Notes: generated by a model from the sequence alone, not told the origin. 64,000 nucleotides of DNA from an uncultured Acidimicrobiales bacterium (GCA_951813555.1 OX638344.1:248001-312000); one strand, 5' to 3'; shown: positions 53,315 to 62,904, counted from the stretch's first letter. Made by a program: numbers and translations.

Positions 53315-54361
53315 CTAGCTGGGCCAGGGGTGTTCGCGTTCCCCCTCGTCACCTGATTGCAAAGATGCAGTCGTGGCCCGCTCAACAATACGGAGGCTGA
53401 GGAAAGTGACGGTTCGCTCAACCGCTGGCCGCTCGATTACCGATAGAAGCAGCCTGACAGCTTCTGCACCGGACTCTTGGAAGGGTTGGCGGACGGTGGT
53501 GAGATCGGTGGCCTCCGCGACGGGCCCGTCGTCCACGCCGACCACAGACAACTCGCCGGGAACCTCTACCCCAAGGTCGGCGGCTGCTTTGAGCACACCC
53601 ACGGCGAGTTCGTCGTAGTGGGCCATGATGGCCGACGGACGGCTGTCTGAGTCGATGAGTTCGCGTGCGGCCTGGCGGGCTGACTCGAAGGACGGGCCGG
53701 ATTCGACGACCTGAAGCTGGGTGCCCGGTACCGCCCTTATCTCGGCGGCAAATCCTGACAACCTGCGGTCGGCCTGTGACTCGTAGCTGCCGAGTTGTCT
53801 TTCTCGCAAGTAGCCAAAGGAGCGGTGCCCTAGTTCCAGCAAGTGCATCGCACCGATCCGGCCGGACTCCTCGTCATCGCATGTCACGATGGGGAAGAGG
53901 GCGCTGGCAGCGTCGACAACGACCGTCGGAACCCCGCGTTCCTCCAGTCGACTTTCGACCGACGCATCGAGCTCGAATCCCATGACAATGAGCCCGTCCA
54001 CTTGGCCCTTGATAGGCAAGGTGTCGAGGATCGGCGTCGTGGACGTGGCGGCCGATTCGCTGTCGAACGTTGCCACCTCGAAGCCGGATGCCCCTGCCTC
54101 GGCAAGCACCCCGGCCAACCTTGTCATGTATGACACGTACGAAGTGAACGGGGCGATAACCCCGATCCGTCCCATCCGCTTCCGCGCCAGGGTCGTCGCC
54201 TCCGATTTGGGCACAAAGCCCAGCTCGTCGATGCACGCGAGAATCCGGGCTCTCGTCTCCTTGTTGACGCGTTCGGGCTTGTTAAGGGTGTTCGAGACAG
54301 TTGAGATGCTTACCCCCGCGGCCCGGGCGACGTCATAGATTGTGGGAGCGGGTGACGTCAT
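53315..54361 (-). CDS. LacI-family transcription regulator
   Basis: From ATG 54361 (MTSPAPTIYDVARAAGVSIS) the protein has 348 residues. It has the LacI helix-turn-helix (TIYDVARAAGVSISTVSNTLN) and hinge, then a periplasmic-binding-like sensor domain (GQVDGLIVMGFE, SVVGVDDGPVAEATDLTTVRQP). It lies between the nag genes and the transporter operon on the same strand and probably controls both in response to a sugar. Confidence 0.92.
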   Translation of the reverse strand: MTSPAPTIYDVARAAGVSISTVSNTLNKPERVNKETRARILACIDELGFVPKSEATTLARKRMGRIGVIAPFTSYVSYMTRLAGVLAEAGASGFEVATFDSESAATSTTPILDTLPIKGQVDGLIVMGFELDASVESRLEERGVPTVVVDAASALFPIVTCDDEESGRIGAMHLLELGHRSFGYLRERQLGSYESQADRRLSGFAAEIRAVPGTQLQVVESGPSFESARQAARELIDSDSRPSAIMAHYDELAVGVLKAAADLGVEVPGELSVVGVDDGPVAEATDLTTVRQPFQESGAEAVRLLLSVIERPAVERTVTFLSLRIVERATTASLQSGDEGEREHPWPS

Positions 54362-54493
54362 GGGCTCGTTAGTGCGAAGAAGTAGCGCGGGATCATCTGA
54401 ACCTACTCGAAAGCAACCTGGCAAAAGGGCCCGCTGTTCTTGTGCCCCAACCTCCGGCATAGCAACAGACCAAATGCACCATATGACCCTGAC

Positions 54494-55273
54494 TCAAAGC
54501 GATTGCCAGGCCGGCTTGTGCTCAATGGTCTCCCGGTAGTACCCGGCGAGCTGGAGTTCCGCTGCGGCCTGCTCGTCGATCAACACGGTGGCGCGGGGAT
54601 GCAGCTGGAGAACTGACGCAGGACACATAGCGGTCACAGGTCCCTCGACGGCCGCTGCGATAGGTGCCGCCTTCGCAGTCCCGCTGGCGACTAGCACCAA
54701 GTGCTTTGACTCCAGCAGCGTCGCCAAGCCTTGGGTCACGACGTGCCGAGGAACTTCGTTCAGCGCAGAGAAGAATCGGGAATTGTCGCGCCGGGTCTGC
54801 TCAGCCAATGTCTTCACTCGAGTGCGCGAGGCGAATGACGACCCCGGCTCGTTGAACGCCAAATGCCCATTGGCGCCAATGCCGAGCAACTGAACGTCTA
54901 CCTTGAGAGTGGTCACTAGTTGGTCGTATTCAGTGCACGCCGCGCTGAGGTCGTCGCTGTCAACATCCGGGCTGTGCAGCCGCTCGAGCGGGAGATCGAT
55001 CTGGTCGGCGAAGTCCCGTCGGATCACATTGCGGTTCGACTCGAGGTGATCGGCCGGCAGCCCGACGTACTCGTCCAGCATCACCGCCGACGCCCCGGCG
55101 AAGCTCAATTTCCCACGGCGGCAGCGTTCGATCAGTGATCGATACGTTGCGAGTGGGGAGCTACCTGTTGCCAGGCCGATCACCAGGTGGCCTCCTGCGG
55201 CGAGCCGCGCGGCGACGATGTCCGCGGCGAGTTCTCCGACGACTGTCTCGTTGCGGGCGATTACGACTTCCAC
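54494..55273 (-). CDS. nagB: Glucosamine-6-phosphate deaminase
   Basis: The 259-residue protein has the NagB pattern: VIGLATGSSPLATYRSLI for phosphate binding, MLDEYVGL with the catalytic Asp, and GIGANGHLAFNEPGSSF. It converts glucosamine-6-phosphate to fructose-6-phosphate and ammonia. It starts 5 bp after nagA. Confidence 0.94.
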   Translation of the reverse strand: MEVVIARNETVVGELAADIVAARLAAGGHLVIGLATGSSPLATYRSLIERCRRGKLSFAGASAVMLDEYVGLPADHLESNRNVIRRDFADQIDLPLERLHSPDVDSDDLSAACTEYDQLVTTLKVDVQLLGIGANGHLAFNEPGSSFASRTRVKTLAEQTRRDNSRFFSALNEVPRHVVTQGLATLLESKHLVLVASGTAKAAPIAAAVEGPVTAMCPASVLQLHPRATVLIDEQAAAELQLAGYYRETIEHKPAWQSL

Positions 55274-55277
55274 CTCT

Positions 55278-56444
55278 TCACTCCCCTTTCGGCTCGTGGT
55301 GCCAGGCAGTTACCCCGGCCACAACAGTTCGGCGGAGGCGAAGCTGTTCGTCGAACAAGGCCAAGTCGCCGCGTGCGCCAATCGCGATGCGCCCGATGTC
55401 GTCACGTCCGAGTACGTCAGCGGGCACAGCAGTCGCCGCACCGATGGCTTCTATCGCAGTGCATCCTGTGAACTCGATGAGGTTGCGTACCGCCTGGTCC
55501 AGCGCCAAAGCGCTCCCGGCGAGCACCCCTTCGGCTGTGCGAACTCCGGTTTCACCGAGCACCGCTGCCCGCTGTCCCAGCTTGAACGGGCCGTGGCTCT
55601 CACCGAGTGCGGCGGACGCGTCGGAAACGAGCAAAAAGCGCTCGGGGCCGAGCGAACGCCATGCAACACGGACTGCGACGGGGTCGACGTGGATTCCGTC
55701 GCAGATCACACTGGCTACGACGCGGTTGTCGGCGAGGACCGCTCCGATCGGCCCCGGTCGCCGATGACCGAACGGGGCCATGGCGTTGAACAAATGGGTC
55801 ACTCCTCGAAGGCCCGCGGCTAGCGCCCGCTCCAGATCGCAGGGGGACATCGCGGTGTGGCCCGCGAACACAGCTATGCCATTCGAACTGAGCCGCTCAA
55901 TTGCCGCTATTGCACCGTCGAGTTCAGGAGCAAGCGTGACTAGCGCAACGGCTCCCGACCTCACCCACTCCAGGATCTCGTCTTCCAGCATGAGCGGCGA
56001 CATCAGAAAGGCGGTGTCGTGGGCGCCCACATGGTCTCGTGAAATCGCGGGCCCCTCCAAGTGCAGGCCAAGTGGCTGGGCAGCGCCCCTGCTCTCTGAA
56101 AAGCCAGCCATGGCCTCGATCGCCGACAGGCGGGACGTCTTTGTCGACGTGACCACAGTCGGGAGGAAGTTGGTGACACCGAACTGCGGCAGAACCGAGC
56201 TCATCGTCTCGATTGCCACAGCGTCATTGGTGACGTCGGCGCCACCCGCCCCGTTGCATTGCAAGTCGATCAGCCCTGGGGCAACGAGCATGCCGCTGGC
56301 GTCTATGACGGCATCGTCTGAAGCGATGTCGGTTGCTGGACCGATCCGGATAATGCACCCCGAAGCGATTGTGAGGTCAGTCCTTACGGAGGCGCCGGGC
56401 AATATCACCTTGCCGCCTGTGACATGGGTTGCGCCGACGCTCAT
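55278..56444 (-). CDS. nagA: N-acetylglucosamine-6-phosphate deacetylase
   Basis: The 388-residue amidohydrolase has APGLIDLQCNGAGG, the metal-site HLEGPAI, GHTAM and HLFNAM segments, and VSDASA with the catalytic Asp. It removes acetate from GlcNAc-6-phosphate, feeding NagB. Its start overlaps the ROK kinase stop by 4 bp. Confidence 0.94.
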   Translation of the reverse strand: MSVGATHVTGGKVILPGASVRTDLTIASGCIIRIGPATDIASDDAVIDASGMLVAPGLIDLQCNGAGGADVTNDAVAIETMSSVLPQFGVTNFLPTVVTSTKTSRLSAIEAMAGFSESRGAAQPLGLHLEGPAISRDHVGAHDTAFLMSPLMLEDEILEWVRSGAVALVTLAPELDGAIAAIERLSSNGIAVFAGHTAMSPCDLERALAAGLRGVTHLFNAMAPFGHRRPGPIGAVLADNRVVASVICDGIHVDPVAVRVAWRSLGPERFLLVSDASAALGESHGPFKLGQRAAVLGETGVRTAEGVLAGSALALDQAVRNLIEFTGCTAIEAIGAATAVPADVLGRDDIGRIAIGARGDLALFDEQLRLRRTVVAGVTAWHHEPKGE

Positions 56445-57367
56445 TGGACCCTGGCCAACAACGAGGAACCGACTACGCCGTATTCAGTTTCCGGGTCCGC
56501 CATTTCCAGACGCTCGGCCGCTCCGTAACTGGCGACGAGCGGGGATCGATCAGCCGCCGCTTCGATCTGCTCAAGCAGCGGGTACTTGAGCCGATTGCCG
56601 AGCGCTGCAACACCGCCCCCGATCATAATGATGTCGGCATCAAGCATTAGGAGACCACAAAGAACCAGCGTGGCGAGCGTTTTGAGGGCGTCGGATCGAA
56701 TCGCCTGCGCGCGAACGTCGCCGCACTCAGCGGCATACCACACGTCGGCGACTGAAGCACCCTCCCGGCCCCACCTCTTGACGATCGCCGAGCCCGAAGC
56801 TTTCACCTCAGCGCAACCGCGTTGGCCGCATTGACACGGCTGAGGCCCGCCGATTAGCGGCATATGCCCGACTTCCCCCGCGCCCCCCGTGCGGCCGCGG
56901 TGCACAACGCCATCGATGCACACACCTGCGGCCAGCCCGGTACCGACGTTCAGGTAGTACAACGTGCCTCGCTCGAGTCCCGCCAGCCTCGCTGCCCCGT
57001 ATGCCGCCACGTTTACGTCATTGTCGACTCTGACCGGCATTCCTATCCGCTCCTCGAGTCTCTCCCTCAGCGCGAGCGGATGATCGATCCCGAGATTGAG
57101 TGCCAAAGACATGCCGCCAACCTCGTTCAGCTTGCCCGGCACCCCCACCCCGCACCCCACAGGCCGCGTGGGTACCTGCCTCTTGATCTCTTCGACGCCC
57201 GCCACCAGATGCCCGATTAGAGCGTCGCCCCCATGAGGTGTCGGCGACGTGACCAACGCTTGCACACGGCCAACATGATCGACCGCACCGACACGGGTGC
57301 GGCTTCCACCCACGTCGATCCCGACTGTGATCTCAGTCTTCGGACCCGACTCGGCATCCCCCCTCAT
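56441..57367 (-). CDS. ROK-family sugar kinase
   Basis: The 308-residue protein has the ROK ATP-binding start (TVGIDVGGSRTRVGAVD), the zinc motif CQCGQRGCAE and GVPGKLNEVGG. With nagA and nagB directly after it, it likely phosphorylates N-acetylglucosamine or a related amino sugar. It lacks an N-terminal HTH, so it is an enzyme rather than a NagC-type repressor. Confidence 0.92.
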   Translation of the reverse strand: MRGDAESGPKTEITVGIDVGGSRTRVGAVDHVGRVQALVTSPTPHGGDALIGHLVAGVEEIKRQVPTRPVGCGVGVPGKLNEVGGMSLALNLGIDHPLALRERLEERIGMPVRVDNDVNVAAYGAARLAGLERGTLYYLNVGTGLAAGVCIDGVVHRGRTGGAGEVGHMPLIGGPQPCQCGQRGCAEVKASGSAIVKRWGREGASVADVWYAAECGDVRAQAIRSDALKTLATLVLCGLLMLDADIIMIGGGVAALGNRLKYPLLEQIEAAADRSPLVASYGAAERLEMADPETEYGVVGSSLLARVQ

Positions 57368-57561
57368 CGGAAGTGGCTCCCCAAATTGCTCGCGGCATCC
57401 AGCCGAAGAATGGATTGGAGCAAGCCCAATTCTTGTTCCGCGACAGGCAGTCGAGTTGCCGTCAACCTCTCAGGATCCCCCAAAGCAGTCGCAAATGGGT
57501 CGGGCACAGCGCTGGTTTCTATTCGCTCTGAACAAGCGATGCAATAGCTGATCGCTCCCAA
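57364..57561 (-). CDS. Possible 65-residue coupled small ORF before the ROK kinase
   Basis: A TTG-started frame ends with a TGA that overlaps the ROK ATG (ATGA). The product is helical in its second half (LPVAEQELGLLQSILRLDA). No family is recognised. The coupling and codon pattern suggest it may be a real gene or the end of a decayed regulator. Confidence 0.35.
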   Translation of the reverse strand: MGAISYCIACSERIETSAVPDPFATALGDPERLTATRLPVAEQELGLLQSILRLDAASNLGSHFR

Positions 57562-59127
57562 GGTGACCCCTGTCTAGGGTCAGCGGCTGGAAGATCTGAT
57601 TCTTGAAGATTGCGATAGTCATCTGGGCGAAACGAGGTCGATAAGTGTCTGAACAGGGGATTCGCAGGGACTGGTGCGGCGAATAGCTGTCGATCAAAGA
57701 GCCGTCGATGGACCAGCTTCCGCAGGTATGGGTGGTCACAGAATAAAATGAATTACGGGGGTCGGGCGTCCGTTCACCGAGCAAACGGGGCCAGCCAGTG
57801 CTGCTGAGTCCCGCCGCTGATCCTGTGATCAGCCGGAGACGTTGCGTGCCACCCGAATAGAGACCTCGCGGAAAATGGTGGCCTTTGGCATTTGCGTAGG
57901 GTTGATATTGGATTCTGCTGTCATGGACCTTGGGGGTGTAGAGCAGTGTCAGATCAGCGGAAGCCTGGGTGGCACCGAGTCGAGCTGTGCCAGCAGACGG
58001 TGCGGGCCTGGGTCGCGTCGGCCTGCCCGTCGAGTCGTCGAACTACCGGGGTGTTCAATCGCCTGGTTTCGGTGCTGTCACCGCCGGCATGCCTGTTGCT
58101 CGGAATTCCAGCTGCTGTTTCGCTCTTTGTCGCATGCAACACCGGCACAGCCGTTGCTCGCGTGTCCGCTGCGTCTGTAGGGCCCGTTGGCCGCCTCTGG
58201 GTCGGCAGACGGTTTGCGTCTATCGTTCCCGCCGGCAGCAGCGAGGCGGCCGTGCCGACGTTTGCGCTACTAGTCGCCGGCGCCGGTGTCAGCATCGACG
58301 GCGGTGATCCATTTGGGGACCCAGTGGGCGTAGTAGGGGCGGGTGAGCACGGCGATCACGGTGCCTGCCACGCCGGGGGGCCGGTCGGGCGGCCAGCAGG
58401 TGCCGCCGTCGGTGATGACGATGATGACGGCGGGGCGGGGCCGCGACGAGGGCGTCCTCAGACATCAACGGTGTGATGCGGCCCCTCATAAGCGGCCTCG
58501 TGGTGGGGACGCTGCGGGCGATCAACTCGGGCCGGTCCTGCTGGCTGCCGGGAACGGCCCCGTGGACCACCGCCGAGCTCGACCGGCTCGGCGCCACCTA
58601 CACCGTGTCCGAGTCAGCCGTCCCGTTCCCGCACGACCCGCCGGGGACGATCACCGTGGAAATGCGGTTCCTGCCCGACCCGCACCCGTTCGAGCACCAG
58701 TTCAGCTCGCCCGCCCCGGCGTTCTGGGCACTCGCCGGCATCTGACCGGCCCGCGCTGCGGACTCCGTTTGGGTGACTGCTGCCGGGAGCGGGTCTTGGC
58801 GCCTCGGAGTCCGGTTGCTGCTGATGCCGCGCCAGTTGAAACCGGGTCCCGCTCCATTGCACAACACTTCCGATAGGAGAAGCCTTATGCAATCCCCGAG
58901 GTCGGCAGGGAAACGCTATGCGCATCGGGCCTGACGGCCGAAACGCCGCCCCCCGCAGGGCAAAGGCCGGCCCGAAGGCGCGCGCCGCGACTTGGGCCCG
59001 CTCGCTGAGAACACGCGGCCGAAGGGCGCCGACGCAGCGCCGCTGGCCCCGCCGAGAGCTCACAGCGGCTTACATGCGCTGTCCGCGGGACCGCTGTCGG
59101 GCACGAACCACTCTGTGCCGGCGGCGA
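57562..59127. other. Decayed region of 1.6 kb with gene fragments
   Basis: No intact gene is convincing. A VWA-like fragment lies at 58270-58452 on the minus strand. On the plus strand 58473-58745 is a 90-codon frame (LVVGTLRAINSGRSCWLPGT at its start) that I do not recognise. The remaining long frames look like GC-rich noise. It separates the sugar locus from the DJ-1/PfpI gene. Confidence 0.4.
58270..58452 (-). pseudogene. C-terminal fragment of a VWA-like protein
   Basis: The minus-strand frame reads AVIIVITDGGTCWPPDRPPG followed by TVIAVLTRPYYAHWVPKWIT and ends at a stop. VIxVTDGxTxWP is the late strand of the VWA-like domain in DUF2201-type putative metallopeptidases. Nothing of the rest of the gene remains upstream. 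Confidence 0.45.
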
Positions 59128-59727
59128 TCACTCCTGGTAGGGAGGGGCGGGGTCGTACTGCATGTAGCGCTGCACGGTTCGGGCATGGCCAGGGGATTCC
59201 AGTTGGCCGACCAGCCAGAGCGCCATGTCGATTCCGGCGGAAACGCCCTGGCTGGACACGACGTTGCCGTCCTGGACCCAGCGGGCCCCGCTCACCACCT
59301 CGACATTGCCGCGAGCCGCCAGGCTGTCTTCGAACGCCCAGTGGGTCGCCAGCCGCCGGCCTTTGCCCGGCCCAGCCTCATGCAACAGCAAAGCCCCAGT
59401 GCAGACGCTCGCAACCCACCGGCACCTGCTGCTCACTTCAGCCAGCCAACCCATCAGTTCTCGGTTGTCCTTTTCCCTGCGGGCTCCCTGGCCGCCTGGG
59501 ACCAGGACGACGTGGAGGTCCGGGTGATCTGACAGCGTGTGGTCCGGGACCACCCTCATGCCCTTCGCGCAGCGCACCGGCCCTGCGGACTGGGAAATGC
59601 CCACCACAGTGTCGGGTTCTCCCCCGCCGAGGGACTTGACCATTGATGAAGTCGCAAAAACCTCCCACGGGCCGACGAAGTCAAGCTCCTCGACATCTGG
59701 GAACAGCACCAGCCCATTAGTGGTCAC
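59128..59727 (-). CDS. DJ-1/PfpI family protein
   Basis: From GTG 59727 the protein has 199 residues: GLVLFPDVEELDFVGPWEVF at the start, LHVVLVPGGQGAR in the middle, and the nucleophile elbow VASVCTGALLLHEAG with the Cys, then THWAFEDSL. This matches the isonitrile-hydratase/PfpI branch of the DJ-1 superfamily. The AraC-type HTH is absent. The start is uncertain; the frame is open to 59814. Confidence 0.87.
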   Translation of the reverse strand: MTTNGLVLFPDVEELDFVGPWEVFATSSMVKSLGGGEPDTVVGISQSAGPVRCAKGMRVVPDHTLSDHPDLHVVLVPGGQGARREKDNRELMGWLAEVSSRCRWVASVCTGALLLHEAGPGKGRRLATHWAFEDSLAARGNVEVVSGARWVQDGNVVSSQGVSAGIDMALWLVGQLESPGHARTVQRYMQYDPAPPYQE

Positions 59728-60026
59728 GCCTTCCCCAAGGTAATGGAGTTGGCAGCGACCCCGGCAACAGGAGTCCGACGTAGACGCCGCGTCGCCGAAC
59801 TCAACAGCAGCCAACGCCCACCGCTTCCGCCAGAACGAACCGCGAACCCGGCCCGACGCGAACGGCCCCGGGAACGACTACCGGGGCGGGCCGATGGCCT
59901 GAGGCGAGATCGCCGCAGTTCTACGGGTCAACAGTCAGGACGGACAAGCACGGGCTGTGTGCCAGAAAGCGGCCGGAATCGGCGAGATCAGAGGTCGGGC
60001 GATTCCGCTTTTCCTATTGTGGGGCG

Positions 60027-60356
60027 ATGAGCACACCGGAGCGCCTTCCCTCCGAGCTGGTCATCAAGGAGTCCCCGATGAGCTTAACGGGTTCGGCCAA
60101 GCGCATCAGCCGGGCCGTCTACGCCATGGCGCCCAAGCGGTTTTGGGCCGTGCTATTGGCCACCGCCGTGGTCGTACTGCTGGTCTATCTGGAGTGGCTG
60201 GTGGTGTTGGGCTGGTATCTGCTCTTCGGAGTGGTCCTGATTCCGTTTCGCCTGTCGCGGCGCTGGCGGATGCGCTCCGAGGTCGATGCGCTTCGCCACC
60301 GGGAGATCGTCGAGGCCATCCGAGGTTCCGGCATGGACGGCGAGAACCCACAGTAG
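60027..60356 (+). CDS. Small membrane protein with two spans
   Basis: The 109-residue protein has an adjoining pair of hydrophobic segments (FWAVLLATAVVVLLVYLEW and VVLGWYLLFGVVLIPFRL) and a basic C-terminal tail (RLSRRWRMRSEVDALRHREI). This resembles small actinobacterial membrane proteins of unknown role. It lies 150 bp upstream of the potassium channel gene on the same strand. Confidence 0.72.
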   Translation: MSTPERLPSELVIKESPMSLTGSAKRISRAVYAMAPKRFWAVLLATAVVVLLVYLEWLVVLGWYLLFGVVLIPFRLSRRWRMRSEVDALRHREIVEAIRGSGMDGENPQ

Positions 60357-60507
60357 GAAACAGGCAGACACAGCTCATAGCCCTTGATCGAGACAGGTCC
60401 AGGCCGCACCCGTCGAATCTGGCAGGCCTCCCGCTGTTCCGGTCTTGTCTTCAGCGGTCATCGCTTGAATGGCCAGAAGGCGGTGCTGTCGTAGACTCGC
60501 CGCCTAC

Positions 60508-61326
60508 ATGAGGGCATCAATGCGCCAGGGCGACGAAGTTCTCGCAAGGTGGGAGGCGGCTGTCGACTGGCCGATGCTGGTGTTGGCGCTGGGCAGCATC
60601 CCGCTATTGGTGTTCGAGTCGTTCATTCCATCAGCGGCCGCCCTGCTGAACTGGGCGATCTCCGGCGTTTTCGCCGTCGAGTTGGGCGTGAGGATGGTCC
60701 TTCACGGGCCGGGACGGGCGGAGTATGCGGTTCGCAGGTGGTACGACTTCGCCATCGTCGCATTGACGCTGATCCCTGCGCTGATGCCGCTGCGGGCGCT
60801 GCGGTCGGCGCGGGCGCTGAAGGTGCTGAAGATACTCAGACTGATGGCATTCGCGGATCGGGGCTGGCACACCGCTAAGCGGATCTGGGCAGGCACATCA
60901 GGCCGCTACGTCCTTGCAGCAGCCATAGCCCTGATCGCAGCGTCGGCTGTCGGGGTATGGGTGTTCGAGGACGGCGGCGGCGGCGACATCGACTCGCCGG
61001 GAGAGACGATCTGGTGGGCGATCGTCACCATGACCACCGTCGGCTACGGAGACATCTCCCCGACAACCGGCGGCGGCAAAGCAGTGGCAATCGTCCTCAT
61101 GCTCGCCGGGATAACCGTCTTCGGAGTCATCACCGCCAACCTGGCCGCCTGGTTCACCGCCAACAAAGAAGAAGCAGACACAGAAGACCTGACCGAACAG
61201 ATCAGCGAGCTGACAGCCGCTGTGGAGCGCCTCTCAGCCCAGCTAGAGGCAAGCAATCAAGCGGGCCTGCCAGATCGCCCCACTCCAGGGAGCGAAGAGG
61301 CAACCCTTAGGTCAACCCAGCGATAG
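60508..61326 (+). CDS. Voltage-gated-type potassium channel
   Basis: The 272-residue protein has membrane helices S1-S4-like (ALGSIPLLVFESF; ISGVFAVELGVRM; ALRSARALKVLKILRLM with spaced Arg/Lys residues), a pore helix and the selectivity filter TTVGYGDISPTT, and a last inner helix (VLMLAGITVFGVITANLAAW). The C-terminus is a coiled coil (TEQISELTAAVERLSAQLEA). The spaced basic residues suggest voltage sensitivity. Confidence 0.9.
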   Translation: MRASMRQGDEVLARWEAAVDWPMLVLALGSIPLLVFESFIPSAAALLNWAISGVFAVELGVRMVLHGPGRAEYAVRRWYDFAIVALTLIPALMPLRALRSARALKVLKILRLMAFADRGWHTAKRIWAGTSGRYVLAAAIALIAASAVGVWVFEDGGGGDIDSPGETIWWAIVTMTTVGYGDISPTTGGGKAVAIVLMLAGITVFGVITANLAAWFTANKEEADTEDLTEQISELTAAVERLSAQLEASNQAGLPDRPTPGSEEATLRSTQR

Positions 61327-61820
61327 AAGGCCTGCCGTCAGGATGCGCAGCCCCACCCATCCCATCCCCGTCGCGGTCCAACCGGTTGGGGTCAACCCCT
61401 GGTACGAGCACCTGAACTGGTTTCTGGGCTGATGCGAGGTCGCCGCAGTTGAGCGCGTCGCCGGGCAGGTTGAGGAGGCACGGGCTGTAGGCCGGGTGGC
61501 AGTCGGAGCCTGCTTCGACTGTTACGGTGATTGATCCTGTCCCGGTGGCGGGCAGGCTGCGGCCTGAGCAGTTTTCGAGTGCTGTTGCCAGGGCGGCTTT
61601 TTGGGCTTGGTATACTCATAGGGAGTAGGCGGCTTTGACCTGCACCATCTTGTGGGCCATGAAGCACCGTCCGTCAACGGCTGTCTCTGTTCCTTCGCAG
61701 ATTCCGCTGCCGATCCGTCCTGACCATTCGGCCATGTCGCGCGCGCCTTTGGATCGGTTGACGCAATCACGGGAGGCGATCAGGTTCTCAGAATCGTTCC
61801 CGAACGCCATTCGCCGTGCT
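61307..61820 (-). pseudogene. Decayed gene with excalibur-like Ca-binding end
   Basis: One frame on the minus strand runs with a single internal TGA (at 61616-61618). Its end reads LNLPGDALNCGDLASAQKPV and PGVDPNRLDRDGDGMGG, resembling excalibur-type calcium-binding tails. The 5' end is lost at the 49-bp IS relic. A second short piece of the same motif family (NCGDLAS) lies near 59900. No SECIS-like hairpin was evident after the TGA, and the site is not a redox motif. Confidence 0.55.
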
Positions 61821-61823
61821 GTG

Positions 61824-61872
61824 TGAACCTCCCCGGGATTCACGCAGACTGCGCAAAACCAGGGGAGGTTCA
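61824..61872. repeat. 49-bp internally deleted IS3 relic
   Basis: The relic begins TGAACCTCCCCGGGATTCAC and ends AGGGGAGGTTCA. Its left part equals the left end, and AGACTGCGCAA plus the right part equals the right end, of the IS3 at 36580-37889. The whole interior is missing. It is flanked by GTG on both sides, a possible 3-bp target duplication. Confidence 0.75.
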
Positions 61873-61909
61873 GTGTGCCTAGTGAGGATCACATTGTCTG
61901 GTGTGCTGG

Positions 61910-62356
61910 CTAGCGGGGGAGGCTGGGCTTGGTGCCCCATGCGTCGCTTGGGTCGAGCACCACGTATGTGCTCGAAATTTTGTCCCAGAGGTTCTGGTTG
62001 CGGTGGTCCCAGAACGGCATGAACAGCAATACCCCGAGCGTCAAGGGGATCGCAAAGCCCGCGACAATGCCTGCCACGACATTCCGTACCCAGAACATCC
62101 TCGCGAATCCGACAGGCTTGAGTGATCCGGCGTCGATCACTCGCAGATTCAGTAACGCCTTTGCGGGGGTGTGTCCGCGTCCGACAATCATTAGCGCCCA
62201 GATGACCCAACCGATGCCCAGCGTCACGAGGAGCAACACCGATTCGAGAATTGCGGCCCCAAGTCGTATCCACGGGCTCGCCGCCGCGACGCCCGACGGC
62301 AGCAGCAGTTCGTTGACGGTTGACTTTGCTGGAACGCCTTCGCCGTGAGTCGTCAT
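61910..62356 (-). CDS. RDD-family membrane protein
   Basis: The 148-residue protein has the RDD start (PWIRLGAAILESVLLLVTLGIG), a GHTPAKALLNLRVID segment and VRNVVAGIVAGFAIP, giving three or four membrane spans. RDD proteins are thought to be transporters or antiporters, with little known. It stands alone on the minus strand. Confidence 0.87.
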   Translation of the reverse strand: MTTHGEGVPAKSTVNELLLPSGVAAASPWIRLGAAILESVLLLVTLGIGWVIWALMIVGRGHTPAKALLNLRVIDAGSLKPVGFARMFWVRNVVAGIVAGFAIPLTLGVLLFMPFWDHRNQNLWDKISSTYVVLDPSDAWGTKPSLPR

Positions 62357-62686
62357 GTCCCGTCCTCCTGGGAATTCTTGTTGGGATACGCGTATTGGCT
62401 TGCGCCCTCAGCGGGCACCACCGTACATAAACCCTAGGGTTCTCGCGAATGCAGCTCGCGCCTTCAGTCGGCCGGTAAGCGTTGATCGGCGGCGTCACGT
62501 CCCGGATTGGCGATCGGTGCAGGAGCGTTCCCCCGTGCGCCGAACAGTCGAGTCTCCGGCCCCACAGGGTGCAGTGGCGGCCGATTCGGCTCTGGTGTCA
62601 ACGCAGCCAGGGTCTCTGGTGTGACGAACCAGCCGGGTCGGGGCAAGGCTACCGCGACCGCACTCAGAAGGGCCCGGCCTTTCCCG

Positions 62687-62899
62687 GCACACACCAGCCT
62701 GTGCAATACCCGGTGTGGATCACCCTGTTCGGTGCTGCCGAGTTCAACCCGACGGTGGCGAGCAGCGCTTTCGCCGGTGGGCGGTTCGACTCGACACCAG
62801 GCGACGAGTACGCGTATCTGTATGCCTCTCAAAAAGACGCCACCGCCATCTGCGAAGCACTACTCCGCGAGGTCGCCGCAGACGACCACGGAACCCGCA
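62687..62899 (+). pseudogene. RES-domain toxin fragment
   Basis: The plus-strand frame reads FGAAEFNPTVASSAFAGGRF and YAYLYASQKDATAICEALLR, matching the core of RES domains (NAD-degrading toxins, GGRFd.p....lYla...a..E...R). The 5' part is lost or frameshifted, and the 3' end meets an IS3 terminal sequence at about 62905. No Xre/DUF2384 antitoxin is adjacent. Confidence 0.55.
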
Positions 62900-62904
62900 T
62901 TGGT

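Noticed and set aside
58289..58597. His/Arg-rich minus-strand frame
   Set aside because: Wrong-frame reading of the VWA-like fragment; composition is an artefact of GC-rich DNA.
61616..61618. TGA in the excalibur-like frame as selenocysteine
   Set aside because: It lies in a non-redox helical stretch (AAYSL-TGA-VYQAQ) in a gene already truncated by an IS relic.
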